Below are positions 17,651 to 25,649 of a stretch of DNA of 31,104 nt, piece by piece (positions within the stretch are counted from its first letter, which is position 1; each line of letters opens with the position of its first letter). Origin of the DNA: Sphingomonas sp. (GTDB lineage Bacteria > Pseudomonadota > Alphaproteobacteria > Sphingomonadales > Sphingomonadaceae); NCBI GenBank assembly GCA_025936675.1, contig JAICSX010000027.1, positions 1 through 31,104 on the forward strand, given 5' to 3'. The notes beneath the pieces were generated by a model. It worked only from the letters and a program-made list of their open reading frames with translations. It did not search any database and was not told the DNA's origin. A program made the position numbers and the translations under genes.

Positions 17651-18564
17651 CAGTGATCCCGCTCTATCGCAAAGCGCGCGATTGCACGAAGCAAATCCGC
17701 TTCGCTGCCGTGGCCGGACAGATGCTCGATGGCCTGGCTGACGAGGAAGCCTGCCTGTTGGCGGGCGCGCTCCTCGCCAAGCAGCGAGACGAAGGTCGCT
17801 TTGCCCGCGTCCGCATCCCGCCCTGTTGGCTTGCCGGCGGCGGCCTCGCTGCCGCTGTGGTCGATCAGATCGTCTGCAATCTGGAAGGCAAGGCCGATGT
17901 TGCGCGCATAACCGCGATACGGCGTGCGCGCTTCAGGAGGCATTTTCACCATGATGCAGGCCGCTTCGACCGAATATTCGATCAATGCGCCGGTCTTCAG
18001 CTGCTGAAGCCGCGTGATCGCCGGCAAATCGAGCTCCTGCCCCTCGGCCGCGAGGTCCATCATCTGGCCGCCCGCCATGCCAGCCGGACCGGCTGCGCGC
18101 GCAAGCTCCAGCACCAAATCGGAGCGGACCCACGGGTCGTCGTGCGTCGCGGGGTCGGCGAGGATGTCGAAGGCGAGGGCGTGGAGGCTGTCGCCGGCAA
18201 GCACGGCCGCGGCTTCGCCATAGCCCTTGTGTACGGTCGCCTTCCCGCGGCGCAGGTCGGCATCGTCCATGCAGGGCAGGTCATCGTGGATCAGCGAATA
18301 GACATGGATCGCCTCGATCGCGCAGCCGACGCGAACCGCCCTCCGCCGATCGATCGCGAACAGCTGCGATGCTCCGAGAGTCAGCAGCGGACGAAGCCGC
18401 TTGCCCCCCCCGATCGCCGCGTGGCGCATCGCTTCGTAGAGGCGATCCCTGCTGTCGCCGGTCGGAGCGAGCAATTTCCCGAAGAAGCTGTCAACATCGG
18501 CGCGGACGCGCTCGCTTTCCGCATTCAGCTCCTGCTGCAGACGATCGATCGTCTCAAGCGGCAT
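17650..18564 (-). CDS. ispA: Farnesyl diphosphate synthase (short-chain polyprenyl synthase)
   Basis: This 304-residue cytoplasmic enzyme adds isopentenyl diphosphate to dimethylallyl and geranyl diphosphate, giving the C15 precursor for undecaprenyl phosphate, quinones and carotenoids. The first aspartate-rich motif is DDLPCMD (94-100) and the second is DDLID (231-235). The GGGKRLRP block (52-59), LAGDSL and GGQMMDL are also present. Length and motif spacing are normal for the family. It overlaps xseB by 11 bases and coaD by one, an xseB-ispA order that is common in bacteria (in many, dxs follows; here coaD does). Confidence 0.95.
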   Translation of the reverse strand: MPLETIDRLQQELNAESERVRADVDSFFGKLLAPTGDSRDRLYEAMRHAAIGGGKRLRPLLTLGASQLFAIDRRRAVRVGCAIEAIHVYSLIHDDLPCMDDADLRRGKATVHKGYGEAAAVLAGDSLHALAFDILADPATHDDPWVRSDLVLELARAAGPAGMAGGQMMDLAAEGQELDLPAITRLQQLKTGALIEYSVEAACIMVKMPPEARTPYRGYARNIGLAFQIADDLIDHSGSEAAAGKPTGRDADAGKATFVSLLGEERARQQAGFLVSQAIEHLSGHGSEADLLRAIARFAIERDH

Positions 18565-18805
18565 CGAAGGGCTTCAGCCCCGCAGGCTTGCCGTCGCTGC
18601 CAAAAGCGATCTGCTCGATCCGCGCCTGCGCGTCCTTCAGCCGCGCCTCGCAGTGCCGCTTCAATCGGTCGCCTTCCTGGTAGAGCTCAATCGACTTGTC
18701 GAGCGGCGCCTCGCCCTTCTCGAGCGTGCGCACGATCTCCTCGAGGCGCTGAAGCGCCGCTTCGAAGCTCAGTTGGCTGACGTCCATCTCGGCGGTGGTG
18801 GCCAT
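18554..18805 (-). CDS. xseB: Exodeoxyribonuclease VII small subunit
   Basis: This 83-residue protein is the small subunit of exonuclease VII, which degrades single-stranded DNA together with XseA. It shows the two-helix family pattern: LSFEAALQRLEEIVRTLEKGEAPLDKSIELYQEGDRLKRHCEARL. The final residues (GSDGKPAGLKPFD) are a loose tail. It overlaps ispA by 11 bases. XseA is not in the window. Confidence 0.95.
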   Translation of the reverse strand: MATTAEMDVSQLSFEAALQRLEEIVRTLEKGEAPLDKSIELYQEGDRLKRHCEARLKDAQARIEQIAFGSDGKPAGLKPFDAA

Positions 18806-18849
18806 GGCGCGTTTTGACCCTGGGCGGGCCCTGAATCAAGCAGCCGCGG

Positions 18850-19554
18850 CTATTCGACCGGCGTGTTCTTGAACGGGTCGCGAATGCCGGGGACGATCTC
18901 GTCGCGCAGAGCTTCGTCGCCGGCTTCCGCAAGCGCAGCCTCGGCTTCACGCGCATGCTGCTCGCGTTCGCTGCGAAGCTGCTCGATCAGCGCCTCGCGG
19001 TCGCTGTCGAGGCGCGTGTCGGTCGGCGCCTGCATGCCAGCCGCCTTGGCCGCCTTGGCAACTGCGGCGTCGAGCTCGCGCTGAGTCGTCAGGCCGAGAG
19101 TCACCGGGTCCTTCGGCGTGATGTTCGCCATGTTCCAGTGCGTGCGATCGCGGATCGCGGCGATGGTCGTCCGGGTCGTGCCGATCAGCTTGCTGATCTG
19201 GCCGTCGCTGACTTCGGGATGGTTCTTGATGATCCAGGCGATTCCGTCGGGCTTGTCCTGGCGCTTCGAAACCGGCGTGTAGCGCGGCCCGCGGGTGCGG
19301 CGCACCGGATCCGGCGCCTTGAACATTTGCAGCCGATAGTCGGGATCGGCTTGGCCCTTCTCGATCTCTTCGTGGGTCAGCTCGCCCGCCCGAATCGGGT
19401 CGCGGCCGGTCAGCTTGGTCGCCGCCGTGTCGTCCGCAATCGCCTGGACTTCGAGAATGTGAAGGCCGCAGAACTCGGCGATCTGCTCGAACGTCAGCGA
19501 ACTATTGTCGACCAGCCAGGCGGCGGTCGCATGGGGCATCAGGGGCTGGGCCAC
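18850..19554 (-). CDS. DUF1013 (TrcR-type) cell-cycle transcriptional regulator family protein
   Basis: This 234-residue protein matches DUF1013 (PF06242), which is largely confined to alphaproteobacteria and is named TrcR, a cell-cycle transcription regulator, in recent database usage. The N-terminal half has LMPHATAAWLVDNSSLTFEQIAEFCGLH (5-32), where a helix-turn-helix is plausible. The middle has VSDGQISKLIGTTRTTIAAIRDRTHWN, a second helix-turn-helix-like stretch. The C-terminus is a charged Ala/Glu coiled-coil-like region. The start is a GTG with GGAG upstream. It precedes xseB by 44 bases on the same strand, so it may lead the operon. I recall the family well; its DNA targets cannot be judged here. 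Confidence 0.87.
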   Translation of the reverse strand: MAQPLMPHATAAWLVDNSSLTFEQIAEFCGLHILEVQAIADDTAATKLTGRDPIRAGELTHEEIEKGQADPDYRLQMFKAPDPVRRTRGPRYTPVSKRQDKPDGIAWIIKNHPEVSDGQISKLIGTTRTTIAAIRDRTHWNMANITPKDPVTLGLTTQRELDAAVAKAAKAAGMQAPTDTRLDSDREALIEQLRSEREQHAREAEAALAEAGDEALRDEIVPGIRDPFKNTPVE

Positions 19555-19651
19555 TGCTCGTCTCCGGTGCTCTACAAATGAATAGGGCCGCCCCTTGCGG
19601 AGCAGCCAGCGTGGAGCGGATGTAGTCCCCGCCTTGACTTAGCGCAACAGT

Positions 19652-20272
19652 TCAAGCGTCCATTGCGACGTAGCGCGGCTGGCCTTTGACACGCTCGATC
19701 CAATCGCCAACATTCGGATAGCGATTGAGGTCGAATTCCGCATCGCCTGCGACATGCGTGTAGGCGAACAGGCAAACGTCGGCGAGGCTCATCGAGGAGC
19801 CGATGAACCAGTGTCGTCCGTTCAAATGCTCGTCCATGAGCTTCAACGCGGCATTTCCGGCCTGCAGCTTCGCCGGCATCTGCAGCCGCTGCATGTCGTT
19901 GAGGTTCTCCGGCCTTATCTCGCGCATCCAGAAGCGCAGCGTCGCGATGTTGGGCTCGTGGTTGTACTGCTCCCAAAACATCCAGTGCAGCATGTCCGCA
20001 TGGTGGAACGGCGCCGTTGGGATCAGGCTCGTACCCTCTGCGACATAATAGCAGGCAGCATTGCTTTCCGGGATGAAGCGGTCGCCGACCTGAAGAACCG
20101 GGATGCGCCCGTTGGGATTGACCTTGCTCAGGAACTCGGGCGTCCGCGTCTCGTCCTTCATGATGTCATATTCACGGCGTTCGAGCTGAGCTCCGACCAG
20201 CGCCGCCGTCAGCCTCACTTTGTAGCAATTCCCGGACGCAGCATATTCGTGAAGCACGAGCTTGTCGGTCAT
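19652..20272 (-). CDS. Glutathione S-transferase family protein
   Basis: This 206-residue protein has a thioredoxin-fold N-terminus (LVLHEYAASGNCYKVRLTAAL), the cis-Pro block NPNGRIPVLQVGD (about 52-64) and the ESNAACYYVAEGT glutathione-site block. The C-terminal helical domain contains HWFIGSSMSLADVCLFAYTHVA, the N-capping box. The substrate is unknown. I chose the ATG at 20272 because the GGGGGAG upstream is spaced correctly for it; a GTG at 20281 lies too close. It follows the quinone oxidoreductase gene by 17 bases and is probably co-transcribed with it. Confidence 0.88.
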   Translation of the reverse strand: MTDKLVLHEYAASGNCYKVRLTAALVGAQLERREYDIMKDETRTPEFLSKVNPNGRIPVLQVGDRFIPESNAACYYVAEGTSLIPTAPFHHADMLHWMFWEQYNHEPNIATLRFWMREIRPENLNDMQRLQMPAKLQAGNAALKLMDEHLNGRHWFIGSSMSLADVCLFAYTHVAGDAEFDLNRYPNVGDWIERVKGQPRYVAMDA

Positions 20273-20289
20273 CAGCTTCACTCCCCCGC

Positions 20290-21279
20290 TTAGCGAGCGA
20301 CCTCCAGCACTGTTTTGCCAACATGATCGCCCGAGTCCATCCGCGCGAAGGCTTCGGCGGCGCGATCGAGCGAGTAGATGCTGTCGATCACCGGCTTGAG
20401 GCGGCCTCCCTCCACATAGGGCCAGACGGTGCGCGCAATCTCGTCGGCGACCATCGTCTTGAACTCGACGCTCCGCGGCCGAAGCGTCGACCCAGTGAGG
20501 GTCAGCCGCCGCCGCATGACGTCGAAGATCTGGATCTCCGCACTGGCGCCACGCTGAACCGCGATCGAGACGTGCCTTCCTTCCTCTCCGAGACAGGCGA
20601 GGTTGCGCGGGACATAGTCGCCCCCGACCATGTCGATGACGATGTTCACGCCCGCTCGGTCAGTGATCCTATGGACCTCCTCGACAAAGTCCTGCGTGCG
20701 ATAATTGATCGCCGCCTCGGCGCCGAGCTCGAGTGCTCGAGCGCATTTGGAATCGCTTCCGCAGGTCACGATGATCTTCAGTCCGAACAGGCAACCAAGC
20801 GCAATGGCCATCGTCCCGATGCCGCTCGTTCCGCCATGCACGAGCACCCACTCGCCATCTGATGCGAAGCCGCGTTCGAACAGGTTGACCCAGACCGTGA
20901 AAAGCGTCTCCGGCATCGCCGCCGCTTCGGTCGGCGTGATCAACTCTGGGATCGGCAGGCAGGTGCCCATCGGCGCGGCGCAATATTCGGCATAGCCGCC
21001 GCCGGCGACCAGCGCACAGACCCGCTGGCCAATCAGCTCCGCCGCTCCCTCCCCGCCATCAATGACTTCACCCGCGATCTCGAGGCCGAGTATGTCCGGC
21101 GCGCCGGGTGGCGGCGGATAAAGACCCTTGCTCTGCAGCACGTCGGGACGATTGACGCCTGCGGCGGCGACCTTGACCAGCACTTCACCCGGACCCGGCT
21201 TCGGCACGGTCCGCTCGACCAGCGCGAGCTCTCCTCCGCCTTTAGCGATGATCGCACGCATGGTCGTTGGGAGTGGCAT
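20290..21279 (-). CDS. PIG3-type NAD(P)H quinone oxidoreductase (zinc-free MDR)
   Basis: This 329-residue medium-chain dehydrogenase/reductase lacks the catalytic zinc ligands. It reduces quinones or enones with NADPH. The GroES-like domain has VLVKVAAAGVNRPDVLQSKGLYPPPPGAPDILGLEIAGEV, the PIG3 signature. The Rossmann domain has VLVHGGTSGIGTMAIALG (nucleotide-binding) and INYRTQDFVEEV. The C-terminus ends YSLDRAAEAFARMDSGDHVGKTVL. It is divergent from the DUF1192 gene with 46 bases between, so the two share a control region. The first ATG has no clear ribosome-binding site; an ATG six codons later is possible. Confidence 0.93.
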   Translation of the reverse strand: MPLPTTMRAIIAKGGGELALVERTVPKPGPGEVLVKVAAAGVNRPDVLQSKGLYPPPPGAPDILGLEIAGEVIDGGEGAAELIGQRVCALVAGGGYAEYCAAPMGTCLPIPELITPTEAAAMPETLFTVWVNLFERGFASDGEWVLVHGGTSGIGTMAIALGCLFGLKIIVTCGSDSKCARALELGAEAAINYRTQDFVEEVHRITDRAGVNIVIDMVGGDYVPRNLACLGEEGRHVSIAVQRGASAEIQIFDVMRRRLTLTGSTLRPRSVEFKTMVADEIARTVWPYVEGGRLKPVIDSIYSLDRAAEAFARMDSGDHVGKTVLEVAR

Positions 21280-21325
21280 GGACGGGTTATTGACAGCTCG
21301 TCCCTATGGGTCAACGATTCCGGCC

Positions 21326-21526
21326 ATGGACCTGGACGACCTCTTTCCGAGAAAGCCCGGCGATCCGCTGGTCGAGCTCGGCAAACAGGATCTCGATCCG
21401 ATGTCGATCGAGGAACTCCAGGAGCGCATCGAAGCGCTGAAGGCCGAGATCGCCCGCGTCGAGGCGCACATGAGCCGCGCTCAAACGCACCGCTCAGCGG
21501 CCGAGGAATTGTTCAAGAAGCCGTGA
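21326..21526 (+). CDS. DUF1192 small protein
   Basis: This 66-residue protein matches DUF1192, a small alphaproteobacterial family of unknown function. It begins MDLDDLFPRKPGDPL and continues MSIEELQERIEALKAEIARVEAHM, a predicted coiled coil, then ends RSAAEELFKKP. The charged-helix pattern suggests self-association or a scaffold role, but none is shown. The start was chosen at 21326; the same frame stays open upstream but runs through the opposing gene. It is divergent from the quinone oxidoreductase gene, and a hairpin lies nine bases after its stop. Confidence 0.85.
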   Translation: MDLDDLFPRKPGDPLVELGKQDLDPMSIEELQERIEALKAEIARVEAHMSRAQTHRSAAEELFKKP

Positions 21527-21534
21527 GTACGGTT

Positions 21535-21555
21535 GCTGTTCAGGCCGGGAACAGC
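21535..21555 (+). terminator. Hairpin after the DUF1192 gene, possible terminator
   Basis: A perfect 7-bp inverted repeat, GCTGTTC/GAACAGC, encloses a seven-base loop nine bases past the stop. No T-run follows, so termination strength is doubtful. Confidence 0.35.
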
Positions 21556-21634
21556 TCCACGAACGATAATCTGTTGAAAAGACGGGGCCCGGCACTTGAT
21601 TGCCGCGCTTCCTCATATGACATTGAATTGAAAG

Positions 21635-21653
21635 CCCGCGGCGTCTCCGCGGG
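21635..21653 (+). repeat. Perfect GC hairpin in the clpA leader
   Basis: CCCGCGG (21635-21641) and CCGCGGG (21647-21653) form a 7-bp stem with a five-base loop ending 20 bases before the clpA ATG. The only ribosome-binding-site-like sequence, GGGGAG at 21651-21656, partly overlaps the 3' arm. It may affect initiation. Confidence 0.4.
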
Positions 21654-21673
21654 GAGCGGGAGTGCCAGCCTAA

Positions 21674-24016
21674 ATGCCTAGTTTCGCTCGCGAACTCGAA
21701 CAGACCCTCCACAATGCGCTGGGGGAAGCCAGCCGCCGCCGGCACGAGTATGCGACCCTTGAACATCTTCTGATTGCCCTCATCGACGACGAGCATGCCT
21801 CAAAGGTCATGACCGCGTGTGGAGTCAGCCGCGACGAGCTCCGCGCATCGGTGAAGCAGTATCTCGACAATGAGCTCGGCGCCCTTGTCGCCGATAGTAC
21901 GACCGACCCAACGCCGACGAGCGGCTTCCAGCGCGTCGTCCAGCGCGCGATCCTGCACGTCCAGTCCTCCGGACGCGACGAGGTCACTGGCGCCAACGTG
22001 CTCGTCGCGCTTTTTTCCGAGCGCGAGAGCTACGCCGTCTATTTCCTGCAGCAGCAGGACATGAGCCGGCTCGATGCGGTGACCTACATCAGCCATGGAG
22101 TCGGCAAGGGCGAAAGCTCCGCCGAAGCGCGACCGCCGGAAGGGACGGAGGAAAAAAGCGAGAAAGAGGGCGGAAAGAAGGAATCCGCGCTCAAGCAGTT
22201 CACTGTCGACCTCAACGAGAAGGCGAAGGCAGGAAAGGTCGATCCACTTATCGGGCGCATGCCCGAGGTCGACAGGACAGTGCAGATCCTCTGCCGCCGC
22301 TCGAAGAACAACCCGCTCTACGTCGGTGATCCGGGCGTCGGTAAGACTGCCATCGCGGAAGGCCTCGCGCGCAAGATCGTCGAAGGCGATGTTCCAGACG
22401 TCCTCAAGGGCGCGGTCATCTACGCGCTCGACATGGGCGCCTTGCTCGCCGGGACGCGCTATCGCGGCGACTTTGAGGAGCGTCTGAAGTCGGTCGTCGC
22501 CGAGCTCGAGAAAATGCCGAACGCAATCCTGTTCATCGACGAGATCCACACGGTGATCGGCGCCGGCGCAACCAGCGGCGGAGCGATGGACGCGTCGAAC
22601 CTCCTGAAGCCCGCTTTGTCGAGCGGCACCATCCGCTGCATTGGCTCGACCACCTACAAGGAGTTCCGCAACCACTTCGAAAAGGACCGCGCGCTGCTGC
22701 GCCGGTTCCAGAAGATCGACGTAAACGAACCGACGATCGAGGACACGATCAAGATCATCGCTGGTCTGCGTTCCTCGTTCGAGGGGCACCACAACGTCCG
22801 CTACACGACCGACGCGATCAAATCGGCAGTCGAGCTATCGGCGCGCTACATCCACGACCGAAAGCTGCCCGACAAGGCGATCGACGTGATCGACGAGGTC
22901 GGCGCGATGCAGATGCTGGTGCCGCCTTCACGCCGCAAGAAAGTGATCACGCCCAAGGAGATCGAAGCGGTCGTGGCGACCATGGCACGGATCCCGCCAA
23001 AGTCGGTCAGCGCCGACGACAAGCAAATTCTTGAGCATCTCGAGGCCGACCTGAAGCGCGTTGTCTTCGGGCAGGACCTGGCGATCGAAAAGCTCGCGTC
23101 GGCAATCAAGCTCAGCCGAGCTGGCCTCCGCGATCCCGACAAGCCAATCGGCAATTATCTGTTCTCGGGTCCGACCGGCGTCGGCAAGACCGAGGTTGCG
23201 CGCCAGCTCGCCTCGATCATGGGCATTCCGCTGCAGCGGTTCGACATGTCGGAATATATGGAGCGCCATGCAGTCAGCCGGTTGATCGGCGCGCCTCCCG
23301 GCTATGTCGGATACGATCAGGGCGGCCTATTGACCGACGCCGTTGACCAGCATCCGCACAGCGTGCTCCTGCTCGACGAGATCGAGAAGGCGCACCCGGA
23401 CCTGTTCAACATCCTTTTGCAGGTCATGGACCATGGGAAGCTCACCGACCATCATGGCAAGACGGTCGACTTCAGGAACTGCATCCTCATCATGACCACC
23501 AACGCCGGCGCGGCCGATATGGCGCGCGAGAGCATCGGCTTCGGAGCGGCGACGCGCGAGGATGCGCAGGAGGACGCCGTCAAGAAGATGTTCACGCCGG
23601 AATTCCGCAACCGGCTCGATGCTATCGTGCCGTTCAGCTACCTGCCGCCGGCAGTCGTCGCGCGCGTGGTCGACAAGTTCATCCTGCAGCTCGAGCTGCA
23701 GCTTGCCGACCGCAACGTCCACATCGAGCTCGACGACGATGCGCGGTCGTGGATCGTCGAGCGTGGCTACGACAAGCTATACGGCGCCCGCCCAATGGCT
23801 CGACTGGTCCAGGAGAAGATCAAGCAGCCGCTTGCCGAGGAGTTGCTGTTCGGCAAGCTCGTCAACGGCGGCGAGGTCAAGGTCCGGATCAAGGACAATG
23901 CTCCGGCGTTCGAGATCGTGCCGGCTGCGCCGAAGGCTTCGAAGGCCAAGCCAAAAGCGAAGGCCAAGGCCGCGGCAAAGCCGAAAGCGGACGACGCGAC
24001 TCCCGCAGCGGAATAA
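21674..24016 (+). CDS. clpA: ATP-dependent Clp protease ATP-binding subunit ClpA
   Basis: This 780-residue AAA+ unfoldase feeds proteins into the ClpP chamber. It has the Clp N-domain (EHLLIALIDDEHA), the first ATPase module with Walker A GDPGVGKT (218-225) and the DEIHT Walker B, and the second with GPTGVGKT (499-506) and LLLDEIEKAHPD. The ClpP-docking loop is IGF (621-623), where E. coli ClpA has IGL. No coiled-coil M-domain is present, which separates it from ClpB and ClpC. The C-terminus carries a Lys/Ala/Pro-rich tail of about 30 residues that is likely disordered. The adaptor gene clpS, often just upstream, is absent from the window. A terminator hairpin follows. Confidence 0.95.
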   Translation: MPSFARELEQTLHNALGEASRRRHEYATLEHLLIALIDDEHASKVMTACGVSRDELRASVKQYLDNELGALVADSTTDPTPTSGFQRVVQRAILHVQSSGRDEVTGANVLVALFSERESYAVYFLQQQDMSRLDAVTYISHGVGKGESSAEARPPEGTEEKSEKEGGKKESALKQFTVDLNEKAKAGKVDPLIGRMPEVDRTVQILCRRSKNNPLYVGDPGVGKTAIAEGLARKIVEGDVPDVLKGAVIYALDMGALLAGTRYRGDFEERLKSVVAELEKMPNAILFIDEIHTVIGAGATSGGAMDASNLLKPALSSGTIRCIGSTTYKEFRNHFEKDRALLRRFQKIDVNEPTIEDTIKIIAGLRSSFEGHHNVRYTTDAIKSAVELSARYIHDRKLPDKAIDVIDEVGAMQMLVPPSRRKKVITPKEIEAVVATMARIPPKSVSADDKQILEHLEADLKRVVFGQDLAIEKLASAIKLSRAGLRDPDKPIGNYLFSGPTGVGKTEVARQLASIMGIPLQRFDMSEYMERHAVSRLIGAPPGYVGYDQGGLLTDAVDQHPHSVLLLDEIEKAHPDLFNILLQVMDHGKLTDHHGKTVDFRNCILIMTTNAGAADMARESIGFGAATREDAQEDAVKKMFTPEFRNRLDAIVPFSYLPPAVVARVVDKFILQLELQLADRNVHIELDDDARSWIVERGYDKLYGARPMARLVQEKIKQPLAEELLFGKLVNGGEVKVRIKDNAPAFEIVPAAPKASKAKPKAKAKAAAKPKADDATPAAE

Positions 24017-24033
24017 GGATCAAATGAATGAGA

Positions 24034-24059
24034 GGGTCGGGAGGATATCCCGGCCCTTT
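24034..24059 (+). terminator. Rho-independent terminator after clpA
   Basis: A 9-bp stem, GGGTCGGGA (24034-24042) with TCCCGGCCC (24048-24056), one G-T pair and a five-base loop, is followed by TTT. It lies between two convergent genes and could stop transcription from both sides. Confidence 0.75.
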
Positions 24060-25039
24060 CACTTGCCCGGTGCCGGTGGGGGAGCGCTGGGCGGGGGAGC
24101 CGAGGGCGCGGTCCCCATGAACTGGCTGCGCATCTCCTGCCCAGGCGGCAATTGGCACATGTTCACTAGCGTGCGGGAATCAGATGAAACCTTCGTGCAC
24201 CCGCTATCGAGCCCATTGTCAGCGATATTCCAAACAAGTGGGCCGGTCGTCCACACGCTTCGGACCGCTTTGCCCTGACTGTCCGTTGCCGGTGTGAATT
24301 TGGCCTTCTGCCTGATGACATCGCAGGCGGTCGAGTCGACGATCGGAGCCGCACTTGGAACGAGAACGTCGCAACCTGCGACAGCGCCGTTCTCATCGAC
24401 AAGAAGCTGGTAGCGAGCCGTATCCTGCTGCTGCTTCTTCAGCAGCCACGCCGCTTCCGTTGGATAATCGTTGGTGCTCAACAGTGAACGAATGTCCTTC
24501 ACCGGCTTTTCTGCTGACTTGATGTTCGCCTTCGAATCCAGGTTCCAATAGCCTTGAAGGTCCGCCGTGCATTTGCGCATTGCGTCGAGCAGCGCCGGCA
24601 TGTTCGACAAAGCAAAAGCGTAGGAATCGCCACGCTCCATCTGCAATGTGACGCTTGGAGCTGACGCCGCCTGATTCATCTCAGCCGCGGAAATCCGATA
24701 TTGATAAATACTCATCCGGACGCCCTTGCGTCCGAAGTAAAGCACTCGCGAGCTTATCGGCCCCGTGCCGAAATTCACCGTGCCAGCCGCATCTTTGGCT
24801 AAGGCCGGTCCTTCGCGCTGAACGCTGACAAGGAGTTGGTACGTGTCGCCACTGATCGACGGCACGATGCCAAAGACGACCGGATCGGATGCGCTCCCGA
24901 ATGATCGCGCTGCCGTGCACTGGGTTTTAGCAGCATCGAGGTTCCAATTTGCGACCGGCTGCAGAACTGTATCGGGCGCAGCTGGTGCAATCGAAGACGA
25001 GGCCAAGGCTGACAAAGCCGCGAGAACTCGGACGCACAT
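24059..25039 (-). CDS. Secreted protein with a TonB-C-like domain
   Basis: This 326-residue exported protein has a signal peptide (MCVRVLAALSALASSSIAPA, cleaved near AP) and an N-terminal region of about 170 residues I do not recognise (VVFGIVPSISGDTYQLLVSV, SRVLYFGRKGVRMSIYQYRI). From about residue 195 the pattern resembles TonB C-terminal domains: YPTEAAWLLKK, YQLLVDENGAVAGCDVLVPS, DSTACDVIRQKAKFTPATDSQGKAV. The tail is Pro/Ala-rich. It lacks the N-terminal membrane anchor and proline-rich stalk of true TonB, so it is probably a periplasmic protein that reuses the domain. The start at 25039 has a GGGGAGAG upstream; the longer frame from 25078 lacks that support. Confidence 0.65.
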   Translation of the reverse strand: MCVRVLAALSALASSSIAPAAPDTVLQPVANWNLDAAKTQCTAARSFGSASDPVVFGIVPSISGDTYQLLVSVQREGPALAKDAAGTVNFGTGPISSRVLYFGRKGVRMSIYQYRISAAEMNQAASAPSVTLQMERGDSYAFALSNMPALLDAMRKCTADLQGYWNLDSKANIKSAEKPVKDIRSLLSTNDYPTEAAWLLKKQQQDTARYQLLVDENGAVAGCDVLVPSAAPIVDSTACDVIRQKAKFTPATDSQGKAVRSVWTTGPLVWNIADNGLDSGCTKVSSDSRTLVNMCQLPPGQEMRSQFMGTAPSAPPPSAPPPAPGK

Positions 25040-25116
25040 GACACTCTCCCCATAGACCGAGCGGCCGAGGGGTAGCACATTGGGCTGTTGGCCGCCATCA
25101 AGCGCTGACCTGGGAC

Positions 25117-25593
25117 TTAGTCCTTGTCGGTGTCCTGCACGACAATCTTGCCTTGCGAGCCGCTGGGCCCCGGGCTGACCTGGATCGTGAATGGGCTTCC
25201 GTCTTTCGACTTGCCCATGACCGAGTCGCCGGCGAGCTTCACTTCAGCGCCCTGCTTCCTGAACTGGTCGAGGAAATAGGAACGCACCTCGTCCGGCGAC
25301 GCCGGCGCCGTGAAGCTCATGTCGACGTTCGTCACGTCGTTGCGGGAGTCGAGATTGAAGCCCGTCACTTTGCTGCCGGGCATGAGCTTCACACCGTCGA
25401 TATCAATGCCGCCTTCGTGCATGAAGCCGCCGGGGATCTTCACCTGCCCCTCGGCGATGGGAAGATTGAACGCGATATTGCCGCCCTCGTCGGCGTGAAT
25501 GCTGACCTTATCGTCGCTGTCCTTCGGATATTTCCCGTGGACGTTGCACGCGGCGAGTAGCGGCAGCGCGAGCAGGAAAGCGAAACGGGTCAT
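25117..25593 (-). CDS. Predicted lipoprotein of unknown function
   Basis: This 158-residue protein has a short lipoprotein signal peptide ending in the lipobox LAAC, with acylated Cys16. The following NVHGKYPKDSDDK has no Asp at +2, so it may be sorted to the outer membrane. The mature part contains GGNIAFNLPIAEGQVKIPGGF and VTGFNLDSRNDVTNVDMSFTAP, then SPDEVRSYFLDQFRKQGAEV. That pattern could be a small beta-rich module with one amphipathic helix. I do not recognise the family. An AGGAGG ribosome-binding site and a good promoter lie upstream. Confidence 0.78.
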   Translation of the reverse strand: MTRFAFLLALPLLAACNVHGKYPKDSDDKVSIHADEGGNIAFNLPIAEGQVKIPGGFMHEGGIDIDGVKLMPGSKVTGFNLDSRNDVTNVDMSFTAPASPDEVRSYFLDQFRKQGAEVKLAGDSVMGKSKDGSPFTIQVSPGPSGSQGKIVVQDTDKD

Positions 25594-25599
25594 GACGGC

Positions 25600-25627
25600 C
25601 TCCTGTGTTACTTACATAATACAGGAG
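25600..25627 (-). repeat. Inverted repeat over the lipoprotein promoter and ribosome-binding site
   Basis: CTCCTGT and ACAGGAG are 7-bp perfect arms around 14 bases, extended inward by a further four pairs (one a G-T) after one mismatch. The minus-strand 3' arm contains the AGGAG ribosome-binding site, and the 5' arm overlaps the -10 box. Confidence 0.5.
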
Positions 25628-25645
25628 TCGGGAACCGCGGGTCAA
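25616..25645 (-). promoter_or_regulatory. Sigma-70-like promoter of the lipoprotein gene
   Basis: On the minus strand TTGACC (25645-25640) is followed after 18 bases by TATTAT (25621-25616), giving start of transcription near 25609. The promoter begins five bases past the stop of the beta-barrel gene, so the lipoprotein is probably transcribed separately from it. Confidence 0.5.
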
Positions 25646-25649
25646 CTGT

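Noticed and set aside
17653..18780. A 375-codon plus-strand frame opposite ispA and xseB
   Set aside because: Composition is that of a shadow frame; ispA and xseB carry intact motifs on the other strand.
21535..21555. GTTC-N7-GAAC as a LexA (SOS) site
   Set aside because: The alphaproteobacterial LexA motif is a direct repeat, GTTC-N7-GTTC. This is an inverted repeat just after a stop codon, better read as a hairpin.
21800..22792. A 330-codon minus-strand frame opposite clpA
   Set aside because: It lies wholly opposite the N-terminal half of clpA, and no ribosome-binding site or domain is visible.
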